Positions 1-6,101 of a stretch of DNA of 6,138 nt are shown in pieces. The stretch is from positions 1 to 6,138 of the forward strand of contig CACXDX010000208.1 of the NCBI GenBank assembly GCA_902766525.1, given 5' to 3'. Source of the stretch: an uncultured Bacillota bacterium (lineage in GTDB: Bacteria > Bacillota > Dehalobacteriia > UBA7702). The stretch's first letter is position 1, and every line of letters begins with the position of its first letter. Both the position numbers and the translations under genes were made by a program. A model generated the notes under the pieces. That model did not search any database. It was not told the DNA's origin and saw nothing but the letters and a program-made list of their open reading frames with translations.

Positions 1-641
1 AGCCATTCAAGGCGCATTTTTTGGAAGATGAGCGGCGCTCTTTTCAGTGTACCCGAAATAACATCAAGACTTCCGCCCACGCCGATGGCTACCGAAGCGC
101 CGGTCATTTGTCCGTAACGGGCGATCCACTGATCCTGATAAGGAGCACCCATCGCGACAATGAGGATTTCCGCACCGCTTGCTTTGATGGTTTTCGTCAT
201 CGCAAGAGCATCCTCTTCCTTCTTCCCGAAATAACCGTCGTGATAGCCGCAGTATTTCAGATCAGGATACTGTTCTTTGATCTTTTCCGCGGCAGCCGCC
301 GCAATTTCTGGCTTAGCTCCCAAAAAATAAAAACCGTGAGAACCGTCCCGATATTTTTCCATCATCGCAGTCAGCAAATCGATACCGCAAACCCGCTCCT
401 TCAAATCAACGCCGTATTGCTTTGCGGCCCAAAGGATGCCGGTTCCGTCCGGCGTAACCAGATCCGCGTTGTTGATCAAAGCGGCAAGTTCGGGATCATC
501 CCAGGCACCATATGCAATTTCCGCATTAAGGGTGATCACCTGAGTCCATCTTTGCTCAGTCAAAGCGGCGTCGATCACCCGAAGGGCGTCGGCCATCGTC
601 ACGGTATGAACTTTTAAGCCGAGGATATCAACTTTTTTCAT
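1..641 (-). CDS. tagA: WecG/TagA/CpsF (GT26) glycosyltransferase, C-terminus cut by window edge
   Basis: Partial gene: 213 codons read from the ATG at 641 to the left edge with no stop. The family transfers N-acetylmannosamine (or another HexNAc/ManNAcA-type sugar) from a UDP-sugar to undecaprenyl-PP-GlcNAc on the inner face of the membrane, an early step in wall teichoic acid, enterobacterial common antigen or capsule synthesis. Visible motifs are VITLNAE (35-41), LVTPDGTG (61-68), R83 and G86-I87-D88, a GFYFLGAKPE segment (103-112), GAPYQDQW (165-172, usually GxPxQExW) and IGVGGSLDVISG (186-197). From what I recall of the Thermoanaerobacter TagA structure, T37, N39, D65 and R83 correspond to its active-site residues in identical positions; D65 is the proposed catalytic base. 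The missing part should be the arginine-rich C-terminal membrane-docking appendage. The ATG lies 6 bases after the LCP stop, with only a weak GGAA-type ribosome site inside the upstream gene's end, which suggests translational coupling. The polymer made cannot be told from this window. Confidence 0.93.
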   Translation of the reverse strand, partial: MKKVDILGLKVHTVTMADALRVIDAALTEQRWTQVITLNAEIAYGAWDDPELAALINNADLVTPDGTGILWAAKQYGVDLKERVCGIDLLTAMMEKYRDGSHGFYFLGAKPEIAAAAAEKIKEQYPDLKYCGYHDGYFGKKEEDALAMTKTIKASGAEILIVAMGAPYQDQWIARYGQMTGASVAIGVGGSLDVISGTLKRAPLIFQKMRLEW

Positions 642-647
642 GATTCT

Positions 648-1760
648 TTATTCCGTTTCCCCGTCCGTTTCCTCCGCACCCGCTTCAGCGGTCAAGCTGC
701 CGTCGGGCGTAATATCGGTCTTGGTCGTCGTCGCCTCGATGTTTTCGGGGATATCCCCGAAAGCATTCAAAGCGTCGATCAAGGCCCGGCCTTTTTCCGT
801 AACAAATACGTAGCTGATATCGTCTTTATATTCGGGTACGGCGTCAAGCTGATAAGTCTGAAAATCGACACCGTCTTTAAACTTCAGCATAATCTGAAGC
901 ATCTGAGTTCCGGAAAAATCGGTTTCCATGTTTTCCATCACCGCCGTACACAATTCGGGAATGTGCAAAACGGTTCCCGCGGAGAACATTTTTTCCTTCA
1001 TCGCCACAAGAAAGGCCTGCTGACGATCGATACGACCGAGATCTCCCATGCCGTCGGCACGAAAACGGCAAAACTGCAGCGCGGTTTGACCGTCCAAAGT
1101 CTGAACGCCGGCCTTCAAATCGATATTGTCATCGGGAAACATCGGGTCGGCTTCATAAACCATATCATAGGGAACGTTGACGGTAATACCGCCAACCGCG
1201 TCCACCAATTGCTTGAAACCTTCAAAATCCACATCAAGAAAGTAATCGGGATCGATACCGAAATTATATTCCAGCGTTTGATGCATCAATTCTCTGCCGC
1301 CGTAGGCGTAGGCATGATTGATCTTCGTTTCTTCTCCCGTGGTCGGAATCGTAACATAGGTATCACGGGGGATGGAAAGCAGCCGGATCTGATCCTCATC
1401 CAGATTAACATAAGCGAGCATCAGCGTATCACTGCGGCTCATTTCATCGGTTTCGCGCTTATCACTGCCCAATAGCATCACGACCATCTTACCTGAGGCG
1501 AATGCTTCCTTTTGTTCCTCGGTAATGACGGTATCCGTCGAAGCTGAGGCGGGGCTGCCGAAAACCAGCGGGTAAATGTATGCGCTGACATAACCGATCC
1601 AACCGAAAATAAACATCAGTGCCAGCAAACAAATGACAAAAAAGACCATGGCGACGCGGGCATGGCGCTGCTTCGCCTTGGACACCGGTTTTTTCTTTCC
1701 TTTTCCTTTGGCTTGCTTAGGCTCTTGTTTTTTGCTGTTTTCGCCGTTTTTCTTATTCAT
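648..1760 (-). CDS. LytR-CpsA-Psr (LCP) family cell-wall polymer ligase
   Basis: A 370-residue membrane-anchored protein. LCP enzymes move a polyprenyl-pyrophosphate-linked glycopolymer (wall teichoic acid, capsule or similar) onto peptidoglycan outside the membrane. Layout: a lysine-rich cytoplasmic tail (3-33), one transmembrane helix (about 36-64), a short linker, then the LCP domain (about 92-260). LCP landmarks are GSDKR (98-102), RSDTLML (109-115), SIPRDTYV (129-136), KINHAYAYGG (146-155), VDAVGGITVNVP (186-197), CRFR (231-234) and DLGRIDRQQ (240-248). R109, D111, R132, D133, R232, R234, R243 and R246 fit the conserved pyrophosphate- and Mg-binding set. The C-terminus after about 335 is a Thr/Glu-rich, probably disordered tail. 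The start is supported by AAGGA about 7 bases upstream of the ATG. The next gene, TagA, begins 6 bases after the stop, so the two are almost surely co-transcribed and serve the same polymer. The exact paralogue (TagT/U/V-like) cannot be assigned. Confidence 0.95.
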   Translation of the reverse strand: MNKKNGENSKKQEPKQAKGKGKKKPVSKAKQRHARVAMVFFVICLLALMFIFGWIGYVSAYIYPLVFGSPASASTDTVITEEQKEAFASGKMVVMLLGSDKRETDEMSRSDTLMLAYVNLDEDQIRLLSIPRDTYVTIPTTGEETKINHAYAYGGRELMHQTLEYNFGIDPDYFLDVDFEGFKQLVDAVGGITVNVPYDMVYEADPMFPDDNIDLKAGVQTLDGQTALQFCRFRADGMGDLGRIDRQQAFLVAMKEKMFSAGTVLHIPELCTAVMENMETDFSGTQMLQIMLKFKDGVDFQTYQLDAVPEYKDDISYVFVTEKGRALIDALNAFGDIPENIEATTTKTDITPDGSLTAEAGAEETDGETE

Positions 1761-1791
1761 TATGTTATCCTTATAAAAGTTCTTTTTTTAT

Positions 1792-1820
1792 ATTGTAAGT
1801 CAAAACCTGCCAAAAAGCAA
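1792..1820 (-). promoter_or_regulatory. possible sigma-A promoter for the LCP-tagA pair
   Basis: In the 79-base gap before the LCP gene, the minus strand reads TTGCTT (1820-1815), 17 bases, then TACAAT (1797-1792). The -10 matches consensus at 5 of 6 positions and the -35 at only 3 of 6. It would start transcription about 25 bases before the LCP ATG. No terminator is visible between the amidohydrolase stop and this site, so read-through from upstream is also possible. Confidence 0.35.
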
Positions 1821-1839
1821 CTGATTCCCCTAAAATCCT

Positions 1840-3126
1840 TTAAACAGACACTAAAACGGATTCGAAGTCCTGTTCCAAAACGGCGGTGGCTCTTTCCACA
1901 TCGATCGTGGGGAAATGACCGTTATCATAAACGATATTGCCGTCGCAAACCGTCATCACAACATCGCCGCGGTCTGCGGAATAAACCAGATGATGCAAAA
2001 GATTGCGGCGGGGGGCAAAATGCGGACGATCCAGATTGAGAACGACAAAATCGGCGCGGTATCCTTCGGCAATCATCCCCGCATCGTTTCTTCCCTGAGA
2101 TAAGGCCGCATTGCGTGTGGCATACCGCAAAACTTCTTCCGGTGTGACAGCGGCGGGATCTTCGCTGCCGATCCGCTGCACGAGAGCGAGAGCCTTCATT
2201 TCATCAAACATCTGCAAACTGTTGTTACTGGAAGCGCCGTCGGTGCCGAGAGCAATCCGAATGCCGCGCTTTCTCATTGCTTTCAGATCGGCGATGCCGC
2301 TGGCCAGTTTCATGTTGCTGATCGGACAGGTGGCAACGGTCACGTCTTTTTCCGCAAGCAAATCCATATCTTCCTCGCTCAGCCAAACACAATGAGCCGC
2401 CGTGGCGGGGACGTCAAAAAGGCCGAGATCATAAAAGTATTGAGCCGGCGTTTTACCGTGACGTTCCTGACATTCCTTATGTTCTTTGGCGGTTTCCGAA
2501 AGGTGTAACTGCATTCGACAATTTTTTTCTTTAGCATAGGCCGCAACGTCACCGACAACCTTGGGCGAAGAGGTATACTCTCCGTGAATGCTCATATCGA
2601 CGCGCAAACGACCGCCGTCTTTCCCATGCCAATTTTGGAAAAGCCGTTCATTCTCTCCATAATCCGGAAGATCTTTAAAACCGCGATCATCAAAGCAGAC
2701 GGTTCCGATGGAAAGATTCAATTTCGCGCCGCTTTTTTCAAAGGCACTCATGATTGCCTCGCCGAAAAAATACATATCCGTTGACGAAACGACCCCGGCG
2801 GCAAACATTTCGGCGATACCGACCAAAGTACTGTTGTAAACCATTGCCGGCGTCAACTTCGCTTCAAAGGGAAATATCTTCTCATTGAGCCAGCGGGAAA
2901 GCTCCATATTCTCACCGTAGCCGCGCAGGATCGTCATCGGTGTATGACCGTGGGCATTGTAAAAAGCCGGCATCAAAAGACGATCTTTGCCGTCGATCAC
3001 CCGGCGGGACGTCCCCTCCGGACGTTCTTTTCCCACATAGCTGATGATGCTGCCTTTGGTAAGAACATACATATTATCTTCAATATGAAACTCAGGCGTT
3101 AAAACCGAAATATTTTCAAAAAGCAT
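1840..3126 (-). CDS. Amidohydrolase, TRZ/ATZ family (S-adenosylhomocysteine/5'-methylthioadenosine deaminase-like)
   Basis: A 428-residue cytosolic metal-dependent hydrolase of usual family length. Close relatives deaminate S-adenosylhomocysteine, 5'-methylthioadenosine or other aminopurines and triazines. The composite beta-sandwich comes from both ends (about 1-55 and 355-400) around a TIM-barrel. Metal ligands are visible as NAHGH (57-61, H59 and H61), H208 in QLHLSET, H245 in AAHC and D296 in GTDGASSNN. E211 and H181 (in HGEYTSS) are the expected substrate/catalytic residues. RGYGENMELSRWL (68-80) corresponds to the usual RGxxDDxxLxxWL substrate loop. Two details differ from the textbook pattern: HGH instead of HTH, and HGEYTS instead of HAPYT, although all metal ligands are kept. 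The start is fixed by an excellent AGGAGGAA (3138-3131) five bases before the ATG. A terminator-like hairpin lies directly upstream. Substrate assignment to MTA/SAH is a family-level inference; another aminopurine or aminohydrolase substrate is possible. Confidence 0.92.
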   Translation of the reverse strand: MLFENISVLTPEFHIEDNMYVLTKGSIISYVGKERPEGTSRRVIDGKDRLLMPAFYNAHGHTPMTILRGYGENMELSRWLNEKIFPFEAKLTPAMVYNSTLVGIAEMFAAGVVSSTDMYFFGEAIMSAFEKSGAKLNLSIGTVCFDDRGFKDLPDYGENERLFQNWHGKDGGRLRVDMSIHGEYTSSPKVVGDVAAYAKEKNCRMQLHLSETAKEHKECQERHGKTPAQYFYDLGLFDVPATAAHCVWLSEEDMDLLAEKDVTVATCPISNMKLASGIADLKAMRKRGIRIALGTDGASSNNSLQMFDEMKALALVQRIGSEDPAAVTPEEVLRYATRNAALSQGRNDAGMIAEGYRADFVVLNLDRPHFAPRRNLLHHLVYSADRGDVVMTVCDGNIVYDNGHFPTIDVERATAVLEQDFESVLVSV

Positions 3127-3151
3127 GGGATTCCTCCTATCTCATAACAAC

Positions 3152-3196
3152 AAAAAGGAAGCGGAACTCATCTTCTCTCAAAGACGGGTTTCGCTT
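3152..3196 (-). terminator. Intrinsic terminator after the substrate-binding protein gene
   Basis: Read on the minus strand, a hairpin lies 7 bases after the lipoprotein stop. AAGCG pairs with CGCTT, AAC with GTT, and an inner CGTCTT with AAGATG (one G-U), separated by two single A/C mismatches, with a 6-base loop TGAGAG. It is followed by CCTTTTTGTTGTT. That makes 14 paired positions with a T-tract, a credible factor-independent terminator. It ends only about 13 bases before the AGGAGGAA of the next gene, so it could also act as a leader attenuator for the amidohydrolase. Confidence 0.7.
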
Positions 3197-3202
3197 TTAA
3201 AC

Positions 3203-4081
3203 TTATTTTTCTTCTTTATCTTCTTCCAAATTTTCGGGCTCTGCGTAAACGGCTCGATCCATCAAAACCTTGCGTTCCTCCGGAGAAATCGACGCAATCG
3301 CGGCGTTAACAACATCCATCAGCTCTATTCTGTCTTTTGCCATACCGACGGCAAAAGAAGAAAATTCTTCGTCCGTCTCAAAGCCCTGTCCATCGGCAAA
3401 AATGATCATGGCATATTCGGGATGAAGACGCGTCGCCGACATTCCTTCGGGCAGCGTTGTCACATATCCGTCAATCACATTATTGTTCAGAGCCACACGC
3501 ATATCCTTATGAAAGGTCATCGCAGGCATTATTTCGGCGTTTTTAATCTGAGGCAGCAACTCGTCATAAATATAGGAGCCGTTCTGTGCCGTTAAACGAG
3601 CGTCCTGAAACCCTTCAATCGAGACTTCATTGGCATAAGCACCGTTTTTTAAGACAATAACCACATATTCGTTCTCATAATATGCGTCGCTGAAATCAAT
3701 GCGTTCCGTCCGGTTATCCCGGGGATTGACGCCGGCAATCAATAAATCAATGTCGCCGTCTTCCACTGCTTTGATGAGATCGGAACGATCATAAACCTCA
3801 ACGGTGATATCCACATCGAGTTCTTCGGCGATGGCTTTGGCAATCGCAACATCATATCCGCCGGCAAAACCGTCTTCACCGTCGATCTCAACGGTATCTT
3901 CGCCGCTCTCTTCCTGAATCCAGCCGAAGGGGGGATTATCACAGCTCATCCCTACGACCAGCGTATCACCGATGGCGTCCCCTTCCTCTTCAGTCGGCGC
4001 ATCCTTCTGAGTTCCGCATGCTGTCAGAATCAAAACGACAGTACATAACAGAATCAATGATATCCATGTTTTTTTTGACAT
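3203..4081 (-). CDS. Amino-acid-type ABC transporter substrate-binding lipoprotein (SBP family 3)
   Basis: A 292-residue extracytoplasmic binding protein, probably for a polar amino acid. The N-terminus is a lipoprotein signal: KK at 3-4, hydrophobic core 6-18, lipobox L19-T20-A21-C22, so C22 should be lipidated and the protein tethered to the membrane. The mature domain shows the family-3 pattern: LVVGMSCDNPPFGW (41-54), GFAGGYDVAIAKAIAEEL (71-88), GDIDLLIAGV (109-118), RTERIDFSDAYY (124-135, where R127 is the expected ligand-carboxylate arginine), QNGSYIYD (166-173) and a hinge/ligand segment VIDGYV (202-207). An acidic insert (57-70) and an acidic tail (281-292) stand out. The start is supported by AGGA 7 bases upstream of the ATG. 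No permease or ATPase gene lies in the window and a terminator follows, so this is an orphan binding protein that must use transporter parts encoded elsewhere. The nearby asparaginase hints at Asn/Asp/Gln/Glu as ligand, but this is inference only. Confidence 0.93.
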   Translation of the reverse strand: MSKKTWISLILLCTVVLILTACGTQKDAPTEEEGDAIGDTLVVGMSCDNPPFGWIQEESGEDTVEIDGEDGFAGGYDVAIAKAIAEELDVDITVEVYDRSDLIKAVEDGDIDLLIAGVNPRDNRTERIDFSDAYYENEYVVIVLKNGAYANEVSIEGFQDARLTAQNGSYIYDELLPQIKNAEIMPAMTFHKDMRVALNNNVIDGYVTTLPEGMSATRLHPEYAMIIFADGQGFETDEEFSSFAVGMAKDRIELMDVVNAAIASISPEERKVLMDRAVYAEPENLEEDKEEK

Positions 4082-4137
4082 TTCTTCATCCTACCATATT
4101 ATTCTTTACAGACAAGACTCATATCTTCTCTTTTCAG

Positions 4138-4164
4138 AAACGGAATACCTTATCAAATTCCGCC
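4138..4164 (-). terminator. Weak hairpin after the asparaginase-family gene, possible terminator
   Basis: On the minus strand CGGAAT (4162-4157) and ATTCCG (4146-4141) form a perfect 6-base stem around a 10-base loop, extendable by two G-U pairs and followed only by TTTCTG. The stem is short and the T-tract poor, so termination would be partial at best. It sits in the 119-base gap between the asparaginase-family gene and the lipoprotein gene, in which I found no convincing promoter. Confidence 0.3.
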
Positions 4165-4200
4165 TCCCAAAAAGTATTTTCCCTCAAAAACAGCAAAATG

Positions 4201-5211
4201 TCAAGTCCGAACCGTTTCACCGATAAGATCGGTTTTCACATAAGCAAGAGCAGATAAACCACCGCAGATACCATAGGCAAGAAGCATTTTCGCATATACG
4301 GCTTCGGGGGCGACATCTTTGAGAAACAGCGTGTTTTTCCCCGGATTCAATGCGGAGACGTAACCCTCTTCCCGTTCGGAACCGCCGACGATCACCACGG
4401 GGATATCACGTTCGGCGGCATTCTCCAAAAGCAGCGTGAGATTTTCCTCTCTGCCTTCGGAACAGAACATTCCCGTATGATACGTTCGCTGAAGAACAGC
4501 TTCGATACCGTCGAGATTCACTTTCGCATAATCGAAACCGGGATATGGGCAAAGCTGAAGAATTCCCCTGCTCAAAACGGAGGAAGGGAATCCCCCGAAA
4601 GAAACGGACCGGCAATGATTGAGCGGATCCTCGTTTTTGATCAGACATTCTCCCTTGATCCATCCGTACGGGATATTGCCCTGACTGAAGAAACCGACGT
4701 GAATATCGTCCATCTGCCGCAAACGACCGCCGCGATGGACATAGATAATACCGTCACCGTTGCGATAAACGGCAAACACACCTTTTTCTCCCCGACAGAT
4801 CACGGTCAGCGCAGCAAGAAAATTGGGGATGCCGTTGGAGTTTTCCTCATTCAAGGGATGATCCGCGGCGACAAAAACGATGGGAATATCAATGTTCCCC
4901 AATGCGAATGCAACCAGATTGACGGAATAGGCAAAGGTATCGGTACCGTGACAAATAATCACACCATCATAGTTTTTAAAGTCCTGATTGCTCAAGGAGA
5001 GAAGCAATTCCTCCAGACGAAAAATCGTCATATTTTCACTTAAAATTCGAAAGGGGGAATAGGTTTGAAAAGAAATGTCATCGGCAGCCGATCTTGCCGC
5101 CACTTCCTGATTTTCCAACACGGAAACGTTCCCGACGGCACGGAGACCGTCTTCCCCGCATCGGGAAGCGAAAGTCCCTCCGGTTTCAATCAATAAAATC
5201 TTTTCGGACAT
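4201..5211 (-). CDS. L-asparaginase family protein (AnsA/type I-like), atypical active site
   Basis: A 336-residue protein with no signal peptide, so cytosolic like type I asparaginases, which hydrolyse L-asparagine to aspartate and ammonia. The N-terminal alpha/beta domain carries IETGGTFAS (8-16; nucleophile T10) and ICHGTDTFAYS (86-96; T90 and D91), the two signature motifs of the family. S58 in RILSENMT fits the substrate-binding serine. HPLNEENSNG (118-127) matches the PLxxxxSDG loop, with N replacing D. The smaller C-terminal domain is seen as YHTGMF and VVIVGGSEREEGYVSA. Compared with E. coli AnsA from memory, the mobile-loop tyrosine is Leu23, which I believe is common in clostridial relatives. 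The RGxRxTK segment reads RGGRLRQ (160-166), placing Gln166 at the catalytic lysine position. Activity or substrate may therefore differ from a standard asparaginase. The start is supported by AAGGAAGA about 6 bases upstream of the ATG and by a good extended -10 further up. The gene diverges from rubrerythrin. Confidence 0.88.
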   Translation of the reverse strand: MSEKILLIETGGTFASRCGEDGLRAVGNVSVLENQEVAARSAADDISFQTYSPFRILSENMTIFRLEELLLSLSNQDFKNYDGVIICHGTDTFAYSVNLVAFALGNIDIPIVFVAADHPLNEENSNGIPNFLAALTVICRGEKGVFAVYRNGDGIIYVHRGGRLRQMDDIHVGFFSQGNIPYGWIKGECLIKNEDPLNHCRSVSFGGFPSSVLSRGILQLCPYPGFDYAKVNLDGIEAVLQRTYHTGMFCSEGREENLTLLLENAAERDIPVVIVGGSEREEGYVSALNPGKNTLFLKDVAPEAVYAKMLLAYGICGGLSALAYVKTDLIGETVRT

Positions 5212-5250
5212 TTACGATCTTCCTTTTTTCCAAGTTGATTTGCTGAATCT

Positions 5251-5259
5251 ATTTTACCA
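5251..5259 (-). promoter_or_regulatory. Extended -10 promoter element for the asparaginase-family gene
   Basis: The minus strand reads TGGTAAAAT (5259-5251), an extended -10 (TGn followed by TAAAAT, 5 of 6 to TATAAT). A -35 at the right distance is poor, which is tolerated with a TGn motif. Transcription would start near 5244, about 33 bases before the ATG, leaving room for the AAGGAAGA ribosome site. Confidence 0.5.
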
Positions 5260-5290
5260 CAAAACACGGGAAATTTCACATCATTCATGT

Positions 5291-5319
5291 ATGGCAAAAG
5301 CCGTTTTTTCCAATAATAT
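5291..5319 (+). promoter_or_regulatory. Possible promoter for rubrerythrin
   Basis: ATGGCA (5291-5296), a 17-base spacer and TAATAT (5314-5319) each match the sigma-A hexamers at 4 of 6 positions. Transcription would begin near 5326, within the AT-rich leader that precedes the strong AAGGAGGA ribosome site (5341-5348). The whole region is AT-rich, so the choice of -10 is uncertain. I see no convincing PerR box. Confidence 0.3.
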
Positions 5320-5352
5320 GTTTATATCTCAAATATATCCAAGGAGGAAATT

Positions 5353-5985
5353 ATGACATCACCTGTTCTGTCCGAAGAAAAAACATCTTTCGTTCCTTTT
5401 GCCAAAAGCGAAACCAAGCTCAATCTGCTGCGTGCTTTTGCCGGCGAGTCTCAAGCCCGCAACCGTTACACCTTTGCCGCCGAACGCGCCCGAAAAGAGG
5501 GTTACGCCATTCTCTCCAACATTTTTCAATGCACCGCCGATCAGGAAAAGGAACACGCTCAAATTTTTTACGACGCACTGAGGAAAAATCATTGCGAAGA
5601 GAAACTCGAGATCAAAGCCTCATACCCCGTGGACGGAGAAGGATCTCTGATCGACGAATTGAAAAACGCCTATCACCATGAATTCAGTGAATTTCAAAAA
5701 ATCTATCCGGATTTCGCAAAAAAAGCGGATGAAGAAAGCTATCCCGAAATCGCCTCGCTCTTTCGCATGATCGCCTCTATCGAACAATGCCATGGAGAGC
5801 GTTTTGCTCTCTTTTGCAAACTTATGGAACAGGATCAGCTTTTCCGTGATAATGAAGAAATTGTTTGGGTCTGTCTCAATTGCGGCTACCGTTTCTTTGG
5901 CACCGATGCTCCGACGGTATGTCCGGTCTGCAAGCATAATCAGGGCTATTACACCAGAAAAGCGCTGGAGCCTTACGATTGCTGA
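5353..5985 (+). CDS. rbr: Rubrerythrin (di-iron peroxidase with C-terminal rubredoxin domain)
   Basis: A 210-residue cytosolic non-haem iron protein. Rubrerythrins reduce hydrogen peroxide in anaerobes, taking electrons through their rubredoxin domain. The ferritin-like four-helix domain (about 20-160) shows all the di-iron ligands: E32 in AGESQARNRY, E65 and H68 in QEKEH, E110 and E113 in HHEFSEF, and E144 and H147 in IEQCH. The rubredoxin-like domain (about 170-203) has C174 and C177 in WVCLNCG, then C190 and C193 in CPVCKH, a CxxC-12-CxxC arrangement that is classic for the family. The first glutamate sits about 12 residues later than in Desulfovibrio rubrerythrin (E20 there, as I recall), because of an N-terminal extension (MTSPVLSEEK...). 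The start is secured by AAGGAGGA four bases before the ATG. It is monocistronic: a strong terminator follows 25 bases after the stop, and the upstream gene is divergent. Confidence 0.98.
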   Translation: MTSPVLSEEKTSFVPFAKSETKLNLLRAFAGESQARNRYTFAAERARKEGYAILSNIFQCTADQEKEHAQIFYDALRKNHCEEKLEIKASYPVDGEGSLIDELKNAYHHEFSEFQKIYPDFAKKADEESYPEIASLFRMIASIEQCHGERFALFCKLMEQDQLFRDNEEIVWVCLNCGYRFFGTDAPTVCPVCKHNQGYYTRKALEPYDC

Positions 5986-6006
5986 ATCGTCATGTTCATC
6001 ATTTTT

Positions 6007-6055
6007 CAAAAAGATCCGACCGCGAGGGGGGAAGAGCGGTCGGATCTTGGTTTTT
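6007..6055. terminator. Strong intrinsic terminator after rubrerythrin, probably bidirectional
   Basis: A perfect 13-base-pair stem (AAGATCCGACCGC at 6011-6023 with its exact complement at 6036-6048) encloses a 12-base purine loop (6024-6035). On the plus strand it is followed by GGTTTTTACC, ending rubrerythrin transcription. On the minus strand the stem runs into TTTGAAAAA, so it could also stop transcripts arriving from the right. Confidence 0.92.
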
Positions 6056-6101
6056 ACCGGAACTGCCATGCCTCAGCCTCCGATAAAACTTTTTGACTTA
6101 T

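Noticed and set aside
21..617. 198-codon plus-strand open frame at the left end
   Set aside because: It is antisense to the clear TagA-family glycosyltransferase, has no ribosome site and shows no recognisable protein features.
963..1475. 170-codon plus-strand open frame
   Set aside because: It lies wholly antisense to the LCP domain, whose motifs are unmistakable on the minus strand.
3127..3202. SAM/SAH-type riboswitch before the amidohydrolase
   Set aside because: The gap is only 76 bases and contains a simple hairpin; none of the conserved core elements of known SAM or SAH riboswitches is visible.
4477..5043. 188-codon plus-strand open frame
   Set aside because: It is antisense to the asparaginase-family gene, which has both Thr motifs and a good ribosome site.
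5293..5302. GGC-AAAA-GCC palindrome followed by six T on the plus strand
   Set aside because: A 3-base-pair stem is too short for a terminator, and there is no plus-strand gene upstream to end.
5323..5337. AT-rich inverted repeat as a PerR box
   Set aside because: Compared base by base with TTATAATnATTATAA it agrees at too few positions; such repeats arise easily in AT-rich leaders.
5620..6069. 149-codon minus-strand open frame preceded by a GGAGG-like sequence
   Set aside because: It runs through the strong terminator and antisense to rubrerythrin. The protein has no sensible composition, and the GGAGG is about 9-10 bases from the ATG and likely chance.
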